Shown: positions 42,324 through 53,223 of the stretch, piece after piece
Position numbering within the stretch: position 1 is the first letter of the stretch
Layout: every line of letters begins with the position of its first letter
The notes under the pieces: generated by a model
Seen by the model: the letters and a program-made list of their open reading frames with translations, nothing else
Databases searched by the model: none
Told to the model about the DNA's origin: nothing
Translations under genes and position numbers: made by a program
DNA from: Acinetobacter bouvetii DSM 14964 = CIP 107468
GTDB taxonomy: Bacteria; Pseudomonadota; Gammaproteobacteria; Pseudomonadales; Moraxellaceae
NCBI RefSeq assembly: GCF_000368865.1
Contig: NZ_KB849725.1
Coordinates: 116,438-180,437, forward strand
DNA length: 64,000 nt
Direction: 5' to 3'

Positions 42324-45026
42324 ATGGCTTTCTACAGCGATACAGATGCGCAGGAAACCCAAGAATGGCAAGATGCATTCGATTCAGTTTTACAGCATAT
42401 GGGAACGGAGCGGGCGGCTTTTCTGCTGGAAAAACTGTATCAGCGCGCAATCGCTAAGCATGTTCCTATTCAGCGTCTAAATACTCCTTACCGCAACACC
42501 ATTTCAGTTGAAGAACAGCCGGCAATGCCCGGTGATCAGGATATGGAGCGCCGCATCCGCGCGCTGATCCGCTGGAATGCTTTGGCAATGGTGCTTCGCG
42601 CCAATAAGACCGGCGATGATTTAGGCGGCCACTTGGCCAGCTTTGCATCTTCGGCAACCTTATATGATGTTGGCTTTAACCACTTCTTCCGCGCCAACAG
42701 CAGCAGCTTCGGCGGCGACATGATTTATTACCAAGGCCACTGCGCGCCGGGTATTTATGCGCGTTCATTCCTTGAAGGCCGTTTAACCGAAGAGCATTTG
42801 AATAATTTCCGCCGTGAAGTCGGCGGCATTGGCTTGCCAAGCTACCCGCATCCATATCTGATGCCGGATTACTGGCAGTTCCCGACCGTATCAATGGGTC
42901 TCGGGCCAATTATGTCGATTTATCAGGCGCATATCCAAAAGTACCTGATGAACCGCGGCTTGATCAAAGAAGAAGACCGTAAAGTCTGGGCATATCTGGG
43001 CGATGGTGAAATGGATGAGCCGGAAAGCTTGGGCGCAATTTCACTGGCGGGCCGTGAAAAACTGGACAACTTGATTTGGGTGGTGAACTGCAACCTGCAG
43101 CGCCTGGATGGCCCAGTGCGCGGCAACGGTAAAATCATTCAGGAACTTGAGTCTTTATTCCGCGGCGCAGGCTGGCGTGTGATTAAAGTCGTTTGGGGTC
43201 GTCATTGGGACCCATTGCTGGCGAAGGATACGACTGGCGCGCTTCAGGCCGTGATGGAAGAAGCGGTCGATGGCGATTTCCAGCGTTATCAAGTGAAAGG
43301 CGGCGCATATACGCGTGAAAAATTCTTTGGCAAATATCCGGAAGCTGCGGAACTGGTCAAAGATTTAAGCGATGAAGATATTGATAATCTAAACCGCGGC
43401 GGCCATGACCCATACAAAGTCTTTGCGGCTTATGCGGAAGCATGCACAGCCAAAGGCCAGCCGACGGTAATTCTGGCGAAAACAGTCAAAGGCTACGGCT
43501 TGTCTGAAGAAATTGAAGCAGTCAATAAAACCCATCAAATTAAAAAGATGCAGCTTGAATCTTTGAAATATGTGCGTGACCGTTTCAATTTGCCATTTAA
43601 TGATGAGCAGTTAGAAGAAGTGCCTTTCTACCGTCCAAGCGAAAACTCGCCTGAACTGAAATACATGAAAGCGCGCCGTGAAGCTTTAGGCGGTTACTTG
43701 CCTGCCCGCCGTAAAGAAAGTGAACAACTCGTTATTCCTGAATTATCTGTATTTGATGCAGTATTGAAAGGCAGCGGTGGCAAAGAGCAGTCAACCACCA
43801 TGGTAATGGTGCGCTTAATCTCTGCATTATTGAAAGAGAAAGCCATTAAAGACCGCGTTGTGCCGATCGTTCCAGATGAAGCGCGTACTTTCGGTTTAGA
43901 AGGCATGTTCCGTCAGCTGGGTATTTATGCCGCGCATGGTCAAAAATATACCCCAGAAGACCAAGAACAGCTGATGCATTACCGTGAAGCCAAAGACGGC
44001 CACATGCTTCAGGAAGGCATTAACGAAGCGGGCGCGATGAGTGCTTGGGCGGCGCTGGCAACCAGTTATTCAACCAATAACCTGCCAATGATTCCGATGT
44101 ACATGTATTACTCAATGTTCGGCTTCCAGCGTATCGGCGATATTGCATGGGCAGCGGGCGATGCGCAGGCGCAAGGCTTCCTATTGGGCGCTACAGCGGG
44201 ACGTACCACATTGAACGGTGAAGGCCTGCAGCATCAGGATGGCCATTCGCACATTTTGGCCAATACCATTCCAAACTGCGTGTCTTATGACCCATGTTTC
44301 GGTTATGAATTGGCAGTCATTGTGCATGATGGTTTACAGCGCATGTATGTCAATCAAGAGCGCGTGTTCTATTACCTAACGGTCATGAACGAAAACTATG
44401 AACACCCTGAAATGCCGCAAGGCGCTGAAGAAGGCATCAAGCGTGGTATGTATTTACTGCAGGAAGATGAAAAAGCCACGGTTCAGCTGATGGGTTCAGG
44501 CGTGATTCTGCGTGAAGTGATCAAAGCCGCGCAAATTCTGCGTGATGAATATCAAATTCACTCAAATGTATTCAGCGTAACCAGCTTCAATGAACTGGCG
44601 CGTGACGGCATGGCGTGCGAAGAATACAACCGCCTGCATCCAATGGCGGAAACGGCAAAAGAAGCGTGGATTTCACAGCAGCTTCGCGGCACCAGCGGCA
44701 TTGTGGTATCGGCTACAGACCATATGCGCGCATACAGTGAACAGATCCGCGCTTATCTTCCAGACAACCGTCCATTCGTTGCCCTAGGTACAGATGGTTA
44801 TGGCCGTTCGGATACGCGCGCGAATTTGCGCAGTTATTTCGGTGTTGATGCTGCGCACATTGTGGTGGCGACGCTGAAAAAATTGGCAGATGAAGGCGAA
44901 GTGGATGCGCGTTTAGTGAAAGATGCGATTTCCAGCTTTGAATTAGATACAGACCGCCCAGTGGCGTGGCTGCCTCAAGCGCATCCGGAACTGCATGCAG
45001 TTGCTGACTACAAAGAGGAGAACTGA
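42324..45026 (+). CDS. aceE: Pyruvate dehydrogenase E1 component
   Basis: Homodimeric thiamine-diphosphate enzyme that decarboxylates pyruvate and acetylates the E2 lipoyl groups. The 900-residue length is that of the gammaproteobacterial single-chain E1. Visible blocks include FFRANSSSFGGDMIYYQGH, the ThDP/Mg motif GDGEMDEPESLG...NCNLQRLDG, RVVPIVPDEARTFGLEGMFRQ, and GRTTLNGEGLQHQDGHSH. aceF follows after 2 bp. Confidence 0.97.
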   Translation: MAFYSDTDAQETQEWQDAFDSVLQHMGTERAAFLLEKLYQRAIAKHVPIQRLNTPYRNTISVEEQPAMPGDQDMERRIRALIRWNALAMVLRANKTGDDLGGHLASFASSATLYDVGFNHFFRANSSSFGGDMIYYQGHCAPGIYARSFLEGRLTEEHLNNFRREVGGIGLPSYPHPYLMPDYWQFPTVSMGLGPIMSIYQAHIQKYLMNRGLIKEEDRKVWAYLGDGEMDEPESLGAISLAGREKLDNLIWVVNCNLQRLDGPVRGNGKIIQELESLFRGAGWRVIKVVWGRHWDPLLAKDTTGALQAVMEEAVDGDFQRYQVKGGAYTREKFFGKYPEAAELVKDLSDEDIDNLNRGGHDPYKVFAAYAEACTAKGQPTVILAKTVKGYGLSEEIEAVNKTHQIKKMQLESLKYVRDRFNLPFNDEQLEEVPFYRPSENSPELKYMKARREALGGYLPARRKESEQLVIPELSVFDAVLKGSGGKEQSTTMVMVRLISALLKEKAIKDRVVPIVPDEARTFGLEGMFRQLGIYAAHGQKYTPEDQEQLMHYREAKDGHMLQEGINEAGAMSAWAALATSYSTNNLPMIPMYMYYSMFGFQRIGDIAWAAGDAQAQGFLLGATAGRTTLNGEGLQHQDGHSHILANTIPNCVSYDPCFGYELAVIVHDGLQRMYVNQERVFYYLTVMNENYEHPEMPQGAEEGIKRGMYLLQEDEKATVQLMGSGVILREVIKAAQILRDEYQIHSNVFSVTSFNELARDGMACEEYNRLHPMAETAKEAWISQQLRGTSGIVVSATDHMRAYSEQIRAYLPDNRPFVALGTDGYGRSDTRANLRSYFGVDAAHIVVATLKKLADEGEVDARLVKDAISSFELDTDRPVAWLPQAHPELHAVADYKEEN

Positions 45027-45028
45027 TC

Positions 45029-46987
45029 ATGCAAATTACGACTCCAGATATTGGTGTAGATAAAGCGACTGTTGCGGAAATTTTGGTTAAAGTGGGCGAT
45101 GCTATCAGTGTTGATGACAGTATTGTATTGCTTGAGTCGGATAAAGCCTCTGTTGAAGTGCCAAGCACTTCGGCAGGCGTGGTGAAAAGCATTTTGGTTC
45201 AGCTGGGCGATGATGTTGCTGAAGGCGCGGTTTTAATTGAGTTGGAAGCAGAAGGTCAAACTGAAGCATCAGCTATTGCGGAAACGCCTCAAGCGGCGGC
45301 GCAGCCTGCTGCACCCGTTGAAGTAAAAGCGGAAGCGGCTCCAGCTGCATCTGCGGCGGCTTCGCAAGTGGTTGATGTGCAGGTGCCGGATATTGGCGTG
45401 GAAAAAGCCACAGTTGCTGAAATTTTAGTGAAAGTAGGCGACACCGTTGAGGTGGATGACAGTTTGGTTCTGCTGGAATCCGACAAAGCGTCTGTGGAAG
45501 TGCCTAGTCCTGTGGCGGGAATCATTGAAGCGATTGAAATTCAGGCTGGCGATAGCGTGAAAGAAGGCGTGGTCATCCTCAAAGTCAAAACTGCAGGCAC
45601 AGCGCCGGCAGCAGAAGCGCCAAAAGCAGAAACTGCCTCAGCAGCTCCTGCGCCTGTAGAAGCGCCAGCTGCGGCTCAGGCTGCGCCAGTGCAAACAGGC
45701 GCGATTGAAATTGCTGTGCCTGATTTAGGCGTAGATAAAGCCGCGGTTGCAGAGATTTTGGTGTCTGTAGGCGATACGGTGGAAAAAGACCAAAGTATTG
45801 TGGTTGTGGAATCGGACAAAGCGACTGTAGAAGTGCCAAGCACCGCAGCAGGCGTGATTAAGGCGATTCATGTTCAGCTCGGGCAGAGTGTGAGTGAAGG
45901 CATTGCTTTAGTGACGGTTGAAGGCCAGTCAGCGGCGCCGGCAGCTGCACCCGTTCAAGCGGAAGCGCCAAAAGCAGCAGTGAAAGCGGCGCCTGCACCT
46001 GCTGTTCAGGCTGCAGCGCCAGCCTCAGCTCCTGTTCAAGGCGCAGACAAGCTAACGAAAGCGCAGAATGACGCCAATGCGAAAGTCTATGCAGGCCCGG
46101 CTGTACGCAAGCTGGCGCGTGAATTAGGCGTTGTATTGTCTGAAGTGAGTGCGTCTGGCCCGCATGCGCGTGTCATGAAGGAAGATTTGAAAGCATTTGT
46201 CAAAGCGCGTTTAACTGCGCCTCAGGCTGCTCCAGCCGCTCAGGCTGCTGCTCAAGTTTCTGGCTTGCCAAAGCTTCCGGATTTCACAGCGTTTGGCGGT
46301 GTCGAAGAGAAAGTCTTGACGCGCTTGCAGCAGGTATCCATTCCGCAGCTGTCTTTGAACAACTTTATTCCGCAAGTCACGCAGTTTGATGCCGCGGATA
46401 TTACCGAGCTTGAAGCTTGGCGTAATGACCTTAAGGGCAACTTTAAGAAAGAAGGCATCAGCCTGACCATTATGGCTTTCATTATTAAAGCGGTTGCGCA
46501 TCTGTTGAAAGAAGAGCGTGATTTTGCAGGCCACTTGGCAGATGATGGCAAGTCTGTACTATTGCGTAATGAAATCCATATGGGCATTGCTGTAGCAACC
46601 CCAGATGGTTTAACTGTTCCTGTACTGCGTAATCCAGACCAGAAATCGATTAAAGAAATTGCAGTTGAATTGGGCGTGCTGGGTCAGAAAGCGCGTGATA
46701 AGAAGCTTTCGCCGAAAGACCTGCAAGGCGCAAATTTTACGATTTCAAGCTTAGGCGCAATTGGCGGTACGGCATTTACCCCATTGGTCAACTGGCCGCA
46801 AGTGGCAATTTTGGGTATTTCACCAGCGGCCATGCAGCCTGTGTGGAATGGTGAAGGCTTCGATCCGAAATTAATGCTTCCATTGTCATTGTCTTATGAC
46901 CACCGTGTGATTAATGGTGCGGATGCTGCGCGCTTTACCAATAAGCTGACGAAATTATTAAAAGATATCCGTTCATTGTTAATCTGA
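45029..46987 (+). CDS. aceF: Pyruvate dehydrogenase E2, dihydrolipoamide acetyltransferase
   Basis: Core of the pyruvate dehydrogenase complex. The 652 residues contain three tandem lipoyl domains with modifiable lysines near residues 39, 153 and 264 (in ESDKASVEVPS or ESDKATVEVPS), joined by Ala/Pro linkers. A peripheral-subunit-binding domain lies at about 350-392 (AGPAVRKLARELGV), and the catalytic domain ends with the active-site SYDHRVINGADAARF near residue 625. The E3 gene (lpd) is not adjacent. A weak hairpin follows. Confidence 0.97.
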   Translation: MQITTPDIGVDKATVAEILVKVGDAISVDDSIVLLESDKASVEVPSTSAGVVKSILVQLGDDVAEGAVLIELEAEGQTEASAIAETPQAAAQPAAPVEVKAEAAPAASAAASQVVDVQVPDIGVEKATVAEILVKVGDTVEVDDSLVLLESDKASVEVPSPVAGIIEAIEIQAGDSVKEGVVILKVKTAGTAPAAEAPKAETASAAPAPVEAPAAAQAAPVQTGAIEIAVPDLGVDKAAVAEILVSVGDTVEKDQSIVVVESDKATVEVPSTAAGVIKAIHVQLGQSVSEGIALVTVEGQSAAPAAAPVQAEAPKAAVKAAPAPAVQAAAPASAPVQGADKLTKAQNDANAKVYAGPAVRKLARELGVVLSEVSASGPHARVMKEDLKAFVKARLTAPQAAPAAQAAAQVSGLPKLPDFTAFGGVEEKVLTRLQQVSIPQLSLNNFIPQVTQFDAADITELEAWRNDLKGNFKKEGISLTIMAFIIKAVAHLLKEERDFAGHLADDGKSVLLRNEIHMGIAVATPDGLTVPVLRNPDQKSIKEIAVELGVLGQKARDKKLSPKDLQGANFTISSLGAIGGTAFTPLVNWPQVAILGISPAAMQPVWNGEGFDPKLMLPLSLSYDHRVINGADAARFTNKLTKLLKDIRSLLI

Positions 46988-47016
46988 TAATCTCGAATTA
47001 TTCTGAATTGTGAAAT

Positions 47017-47040
47017 AAGCCCTGCTTCGGCAGGGTTTAT
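47017..47040 (+). terminator. Weak terminator after aceF
   Basis: Stem AGCCCTG / CAGGGTT with a CTTCGG loop; the T-run is short. Confidence 0.55.
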
Positions 47041-47189
47041 TGCTTTGCGCAATACGGGTTTGAACATGAGGAAGCGGCTGAGCGGGTGCAGCCCGCTGAA
47101 TAGCTTTTAGATTGTCTTGATCGGATTGTTTTATCTATCTTTATAAATCAATTTGCTTTATTGCGCTTCGCCCATTAAAATGGCTGTAC

Positions 47190-47335
47190 TTCATTGGGGA
47201 GTAGCCGCTGTTTACGCAAAGTAAACAGGTGATGGTCAACATATTTGTTCAACAGAACATGGCCATCATAGCAAAGAACCAAATGAGCTTTTCTTAAAAG
47301 CTTTCTTTTGTTGGCAAGACCTTTGATTTACCACT
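47190..47335 (+). promoter_or_regulatory. yybP-ykoY-type manganese riboswitch
   Basis: The leader of the GDT1-type gene carries the conserved GGGGAGTAGCC (47196-47206), a central P2/P3 stem with TCAACATA (47236-47243) opposite GATGG..CCATC, and the late GACCTTTGA element (47318-47326). These match the yybP-ykoY consensus, which senses Mn2+. A downstream inverted repeat GGCTAGCA / TGCTAGCC (47348-47389) ends 13 bases before the start codon and could shield the ribosome site. Together these suggest that Mn2+ induces the downstream exporter. Confidence 0.82.
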
Positions 47336-47402
47336 CTGCAGATTTTTGGCTAGCAGGAGCGGTGAGTCATCGGTATTTGTTTGCTAGCCAGAGAAACACA
47401 TC

Positions 47403-47981
47403 ATGCTTTCAGCTTTTCTGATTTCTTTAGCCGTTGTTGCCTTATCTGAAATGGGCGATAAAACGCAATTGCTGGCTTTGCTGCTGGCGGCCCGTTTCCG
47501 AAAGCCTGTTCCCATCCTCATTGCGATTTTTTTTGCCACCGTGGTCAACCATGGCGTCTCGGCTATTTTGGGCCAGTGGATTACAACCGTCTTGAGTCCG
47601 ACAGTCCTGCTGTGGATAGTGTCGCTGGGCTTTATTGCAATGGCGGTCTGGATGCTGATTCCAGACGAATTGGATGATGAAACTGAAAGCATTAACAAAT
47701 GGCAAAAATACGGCGTATTCGGCGCAACCTTTGTTTTATTCTTTCTGGCCGAAATTGGCGATAAAACCCAAGTTGCAACCGTGGCCTTGGCGGCCCGCTT
47801 TGACAGCATTGGCTGGGTAACGCTGGGGACAACACTGGGCATTATGCTGGTGAATGCGCCAGCCGTTTTTGTTGGCAATAAATTGGCGGAAAAATTGCCA
47901 ATCGATTTGATTCATAAAATTGGCGCAGCGGTCTTCCTGATTATTGGCATTGCAGCCTTAGTACAGCATTATTTTTTCTGA
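47403..47981 (+). CDS. GDT1/TMEM165-family manganese exporter
   Basis: A 192-residue inner-membrane protein with two repeats, each carrying the UPF0016 signature: SEMGDKTQLLALLLAARF and AEIGDKTQVATVALAARF. About six transmembrane helices. GDT1/MneA-type proteins export Mn2+ (and perhaps Ca2+); the riboswitch in its leader supports that here. Its own terminator follows. Confidence 0.92.
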   Translation: MLSAFLISLAVVALSEMGDKTQLLALLLAARFRKPVPILIAIFFATVVNHGVSAILGQWITTVLSPTVLLWIVSLGFIAMAVWMLIPDELDDETESINKWQKYGVFGATFVLFFLAEIGDKTQVATVALAARFDSIGWVTLGTTLGIMLVNAPAVFVGNKLAEKLPIDLIHKIGAAVFLIIGIAALVQHYFF

Positions 47982-48000
47982 TCAGCCGTTGACAGATTTG

Positions 48001-48030
48001 AATCCCGACTTAAAAAATCGGGATTTTTTT
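48001..48030 (+). terminator. Terminator after the GDT1-type gene
   Basis: Stem AATCCCGA / TCGGGATT with an AT-rich loop and a seven-T run. Confidence 0.88.
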
Positions 48031-48163
48031 ATGCAAAATGGTTCTCAATTATTTGATATTTCTAATGATATTGGTCTTAAATTTATTGTAAGTTTGTGTA
48101 ATTCCATATATGTTGTACGGGAATAAAAGTCTTTTAAGAAAAACAGAATTTCGGGGAATAGGT

Positions 48164-48961
48164 ATGGCATTTGACCGCACTACGTCGCAGGTGTTATTCG
48201 ATAACGGCACACACAAATGCATCAGTTTTACCAGCTTGGTTAAAGGTGAAGGCGTACAGGCCAATCAGTTTCTGATCTTGGATAATGAGCGCGCTGCAGT
48301 GCTGGATCCGGGCGGTGATTTGACCTATGTGCCGCTGACTATGGAGCTGAACAAGTATACCCGCCTGACCAACCTCGATTATGTGATGGCCTCGCATCAG
48401 GATCCGGACATTATTACCTCTATGCCGCGCTGGCTGGTCTATACCGACGCCAAAGTGGTGGCTTCGAAACTTTGGGCGCGTTTCCTGCCGCATTTGAATT
48501 CAGCCTTTATGAGTGACCGCATGAAAGGCAACTGGCTGGACCGCCTGGTTGAGCTGCCGGATCATGGTCAAATCATTACTTTGGGCCAAAGCCAGATTGT
48601 GGCGGTGCCTGCGCATTTTCTGCATTCAGTCGGCAACTTCCAATTTTATGATCCTATCGCGAAAATTTTATTTTCGGGCGATATGGGCGCATCCATGGTG
48701 GAAGATGCATCGAAACCCTTAGAAAATTTTGCAGCGCATATCCCGAAAATGAAAGGCTTCCATCAGCGCTATATGTGCAATAACAAAATCATCCGCTTAT
48801 GGGTCAACATGGTGCGCACCATGGATGTTGAAATGATTGTGCCGCAGCATGGCACGCCGTTTGTGGGCAAAGAGCAGGTCAATCAATTTTTGGACTGGAT
48901 TGAAACACTGGAATGCGGCACAGATTTAATGGATGAATCTGTATTTACTTTTCCAGAATAA
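48164..48961 (+). CDS. Diiron metallo-beta-lactamase-fold protein (ODP/FprA-like)
   Basis: A 265-residue MBL-fold protein. SHQDPD replaces the H-x-E-x-D metal motif, and AHFLHS, FSGDMGA and VPQHG supply the later His and Asp ligands expected of oxygen-binding diiron proteins (FprA-type). Absence of a flavodoxin domain indicates a stand-alone ODP-type protein, so it may bind O2 or act in oxygen sensing. The ATG at 48164 has GGGGAATAGG before it. No neighbour gives further context. Confidence 0.85.
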   Translation: MAFDRTTSQVLFDNGTHKCISFTSLVKGEGVQANQFLILDNERAAVLDPGGDLTYVPLTMELNKYTRLTNLDYVMASHQDPDIITSMPRWLVYTDAKVVASKLWARFLPHLNSAFMSDRMKGNWLDRLVELPDHGQIITLGQSQIVAVPAHFLHSVGNFQFYDPIAKILFSGDMGASMVEDASKPLENFAAHIPKMKGFHQRYMCNNKIIRLWVNMVRTMDVEMIVPQHGTPFVGKEQVNQFLDWIETLECGTDLMDESVFTFPE

Positions 48962-49055
48962 ACGCAGGAAGTGATAAAAAAAGATTGAGCGGCAGGGCAG
49001 TATTTTTTAATATTCAGCTTCAAAAAATCACTTTTGATGACGAGAATTAATAACA

Positions 49056-49421
49056 ATGCTGTCTCAAGTTCCCACACAGGATGCGTGTTTAAGCTGCGGC
49101 GCCTGCTGCGCTTTTTTCAGGGTTTCATTTTACTGGGCGGAAGGGCTGAATATGCCCGAACACTATACGGAACCGGTCACAGCAGTGTATTCCTGCATGG
49201 CGGGCACCAATCAGCCTTCACCGCGCTGTATCGCGCTTGAGGGGGAAATTGGCCGGCAGGTGAGCTGCGGCATGTATGCAGCGCGCAGTTCATCCTGCAA
49301 AGAAGTGCAAATTGCCGACGCGCAGTGCAATAAGGCGCGCGTTGCGCATAATATGATTCCTTTTGTGCAGATTGAGGCGCCTGAACCTGTCAATGACGAC
49401 GATTTTGATCAGGTTTGCTGA
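49056..49421 (+). CDS. YkgJ-family cysteine-cluster protein
   Basis: A 121-residue cytoplasmic protein with the CxxCxxCC cluster of the YkgJ family near the N-terminus (ACLSCGACCAFF), then SCMAG, PRCIALEG and SCGMYAARSSSCKEV. Eight or more cysteines suggest zinc or an Fe-S cluster. Function unknown. Confidence 0.9.
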   Translation: MLSQVPTQDACLSCGACCAFFRVSFYWAEGLNMPEHYTEPVTAVYSCMAGTNQPSPRCIALEGEIGRQVSCGMYAARSSSCKEVQIADAQCNKARVAHNMIPFVQIEAPEPVNDDDFDQVC

Positions 49422-49594
49422 GGTTGACGCCAGGCGGAGCTGCGGCTCTGCCTTGACCGCAAGAAATAAAATTGAATGCTGAAAACAATATAAAAATAAG
49501 CAGTTGCGTTCATTTACAAGACCTAAAGCAGAAGTTTTGACAAAAAAAAGCCGCTTTGGCTGAAATAGGCATGAATAAAAGCCATTTTTTTGTT

Positions 49595-51096
<1,502 letters not shown>

Positions 51097-51120
51097 TTTT
51101 TAGTAATCAAAGCGCTGGAA

Positions 51121-51147
51121 AGCCGTCATTTTTATGACGGCTTTTTT
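51121..51147 (+). terminator. Terminator after guaB
   Basis: Stem AGCCGTCAT / ATGACGGCT with a four-T loop and six T's after. Confidence 0.9.
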
Positions 51148-51223
51148 GTTTTTGGTGTAAAGTGAATCCAGTATGAATGGGTTGATCAATATCACCGCAT
51201 GTGAATAAGAAAGTGAGTAAAAG

Positions 51224-52555
51224 ATGAGTTATTTCGGTACGGATGGCATTCGCGGAAAGTTTGGGGAACTTCCGATTACACCTGAGTTTGCATTAAAGCT
51301 GGGGTTTGCCGCAGGTAAAGTATTAAAGCGCACCAGCAAAAAAAGCAAACCGATTGTTGTATTGGGTAAAGATACCCGCCTTTCCGGCTATATTTTAGAA
51401 GCTGCGCTGCAGGCGGGTTTGAATGCTGCCGGCGTATACGTGCATTTGCTTGGCCCTTTGCCAACACCCGCCATTGCGCATTTGACCCGGGCGCTGCATG
51501 CCAGCCTTGGCATTGTGATTTCTGCATCGCACAATCCGTACTTTGACAACGGCATTAAATTTTTCTCAAGCGAAGGCAAAAAATTGCCGGATGAATTGCA
51601 GGATGCCATTAACCAAGAGCTAGAGCAGGATATGGTTATTGAAGACACGGCCAACTTGGGTAAAAGTGTGCGGGTAAAAGATGCCAATGGCCGCTATATT
51701 GAATTCTGCAAATCGACCTTCCCTTATCATTTAGACCTGTCGCATTTAAAAATTGTCGTGGACTGCGCCAATGGCGCTGCCTACAGCGTTGGCCCATCGG
51801 TGTACCGTGAGCTGGGCGCAAAAGTGGTGGCGCTGTATAACGAGCCGGATGGCTTGAACATCAATGAAGACTGCGGTTCAACGCACCCGGAAAATCTGCA
51901 GAAAGCCGTACTGAAGCATCAGGCAGATGTAGGCATTGCCTTTGATGGCGATGCTGACCGCGTGATTATGGTGGATAAAAACGGTGAGCAGGTGACGGGT
52001 GACCATATCCTGTATATTTTGGCGACACAAGCCAGCCACAAGCCTGCGGGTATTGTGGGCACGGTGATGAGCAACATGGCGCTGGAAATTGCGCTGGAAA
52101 AAGCGCAAGTGCCGTTTGTTCGCGCTAAAGTGGGTGACCGCTATGTTCTGCAAGGCTTGGATGATCATGGCTGGGTGACCGGCGGTGAGCCATCTGGCCA
52201 CATTTTAACTTTAGACAAGAGCACCACGGGTGATGCCATTATTGCGTCTCTGCAAGTGCTGACGGTCATGGTTGAGCAGCAAAAAGCGCTGCATGAATTG
52301 ACTGACGGTTTCCAGCTGCTGCCCAATGTTCTGGTAAATGTGCGCTTGAGCCAAATGTTTGATCCGTACTCAGTGCCTGCATTGGCGGCGGAGTTTGATA
52401 AAGCTGAACAGCAATTAAAAGGCCGCGGCCGCCTATTAATCCGCAAGTCCGGCACAGAACCGGTGATCCGCGTCATGGTGGAGGGTGATCAGCTGGATGA
52501 AGTGACTGCATTGGCGAATCATTTGGCTGATGCTGTGCGCGCAAACGCGGCATAA
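51224..52555 (+). CDS. glmM: Phosphoglucosamine mutase
   Basis: Interconverts glucosamine-6-P and glucosamine-1-P for UDP-GlcNAc, feeding both peptidoglycan and lipid A. The 443-residue enzyme starts [14 protein letters not shown] and has the phosphoserine motif [11 protein letters not shown], the Mg site [21 protein letters not shown] and the C-terminal phosphate loop [12 protein letters not shown]. First gene of a compact glmM-pdxH-recJ unit. Confidence 0.96.
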   Translation: MSYFGTDGIRGKFGELPITPEFALKLGFAAGKVLKRTSKKSKPIVVLGKDTRLSGYILEAALQAGLNAAGVYVHLLGPLPTPAIAHLTRALHASLGIVISASHNPYFDNGIKFFSSEGKKLPDELQDAINQELEQDMVIEDTANLGKSVRVKDANGRYIEFCKSTFPYHLDLSHLKIVVDCANGAAYSVGPSVYRELGAKVVALYNEPDGLNINEDCGSTHPENLQKAVLKHQADVGIAFDGDADRVIMVDKNGEQVTGDHILYILATQASHKPAGIVGTVMSNMALEIALEKAQVPFVRAKVGDRYVLQGLDDHGWVTGGEPSGHILTLDKSTTGDAIIASLQVLTVMVEQQKALHELTDGFQLLPNVLVNVRLSQMFDPYSVPALAAEFDKAEQQLKGRGRLLIRKSGTEPVIRVMVEGDQLDEVTALANHLADAVRANAA

Positions 52556-52566
52556 GGTGAAATGTC

Positions 52567-53223
52567 ATGAGTGATATGATTAAAGATTTAAGCGAATTGC
52601 GCATGAGCTACCAAAAAGGGGAACTGCATGAAGATCAGGTGAATGCTGATCCGCATGAGCAATTCCTGCTGTGGTTCAACCATGCGTTGGAAGCGCAGCT
52701 GCATGAACCGTATGCCATGTCATTGGCAACGGCGAATGCGCAAGGGCGTCCGCATGTACGTACCGTGCTGCTGCGCGGCGCGGCAGCAGCCGGCTATGAC
52801 TTCTACAGCAATTACGACAGCCAAAAAGGCAATGATTTAGCGGAAAATCCGTATGCAGAATTATTGTTTTATTGGCAGGAGCAGGAGCGTCAAATCCGCG
52901 TTTCAGGCCGAGTCGTCAAAATCCCTGAACAGGAATCGACGGATTATTACCATAAGCGGCCGCGTGACAGCCAGATTGCTGCGCACATCAGCACCCCGCA
53001 AAGCGGTGTGATTGCCAGCCGCGAAGAACTGCAGCAGCGTTTTCAAAAACTGCATGATAATGTTGAAGGCAAAGATATGCTGGCCAAACCTGAGTTTTGG
53101 GGCGGATACCGCTTAGAGCCGGATTATTATGAGTTCTGGCAAGGCCGCCCAAACCGTCTGCATGACCGCTTGAGCTATGAAAAGCGTGAAGGGCAGTGGG
53201 TTTTGCAGCGATTGATGCCGTAA
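52567..53223 (+). CDS. pdxH: Pyridoxamine 5'-phosphate oxidase
   Basis: FMN oxidase that makes pyridoxal 5'-phosphate. The 218 residues show LRMSYQKGELHEDQVNADPHEQF, the FMN-binding RPHVRTVLLRGAA and SNYDSQKGNDLAENPYAELLFYW, and C-terminal GYRLEPDYYEFWQGRPNRLHDR. It starts 11 bp after glmM and its stop touches the recJ ATG, so the genes are translated from one message. Confidence 0.95.
   Translation: MSDMIKDLSELRMSYQKGELHEDQVNADPHEQFLLWFNHALEAQLHEPYAMSLATANAQGRPHVRTVLLRGAAAAGYDFYSNYDSQKGNDLAENPYAELLFYWQEQERQIRVSGRVVKIPEQESTDYYHKRPRDSQIAAHISTPQSGVIASREELQQRFQKLHDNVEGKDMLAKPEFWGGYRLEPDYYEFWQGRPNRLHDRLSYEKREGQWVLQRLMP

Noticed and set aside
45029..46000. Repeat sequence in aceF
   Set aside because: The near-identical blocks are the three lipoyl domains of the E2 protein, not a DNA repeat element.
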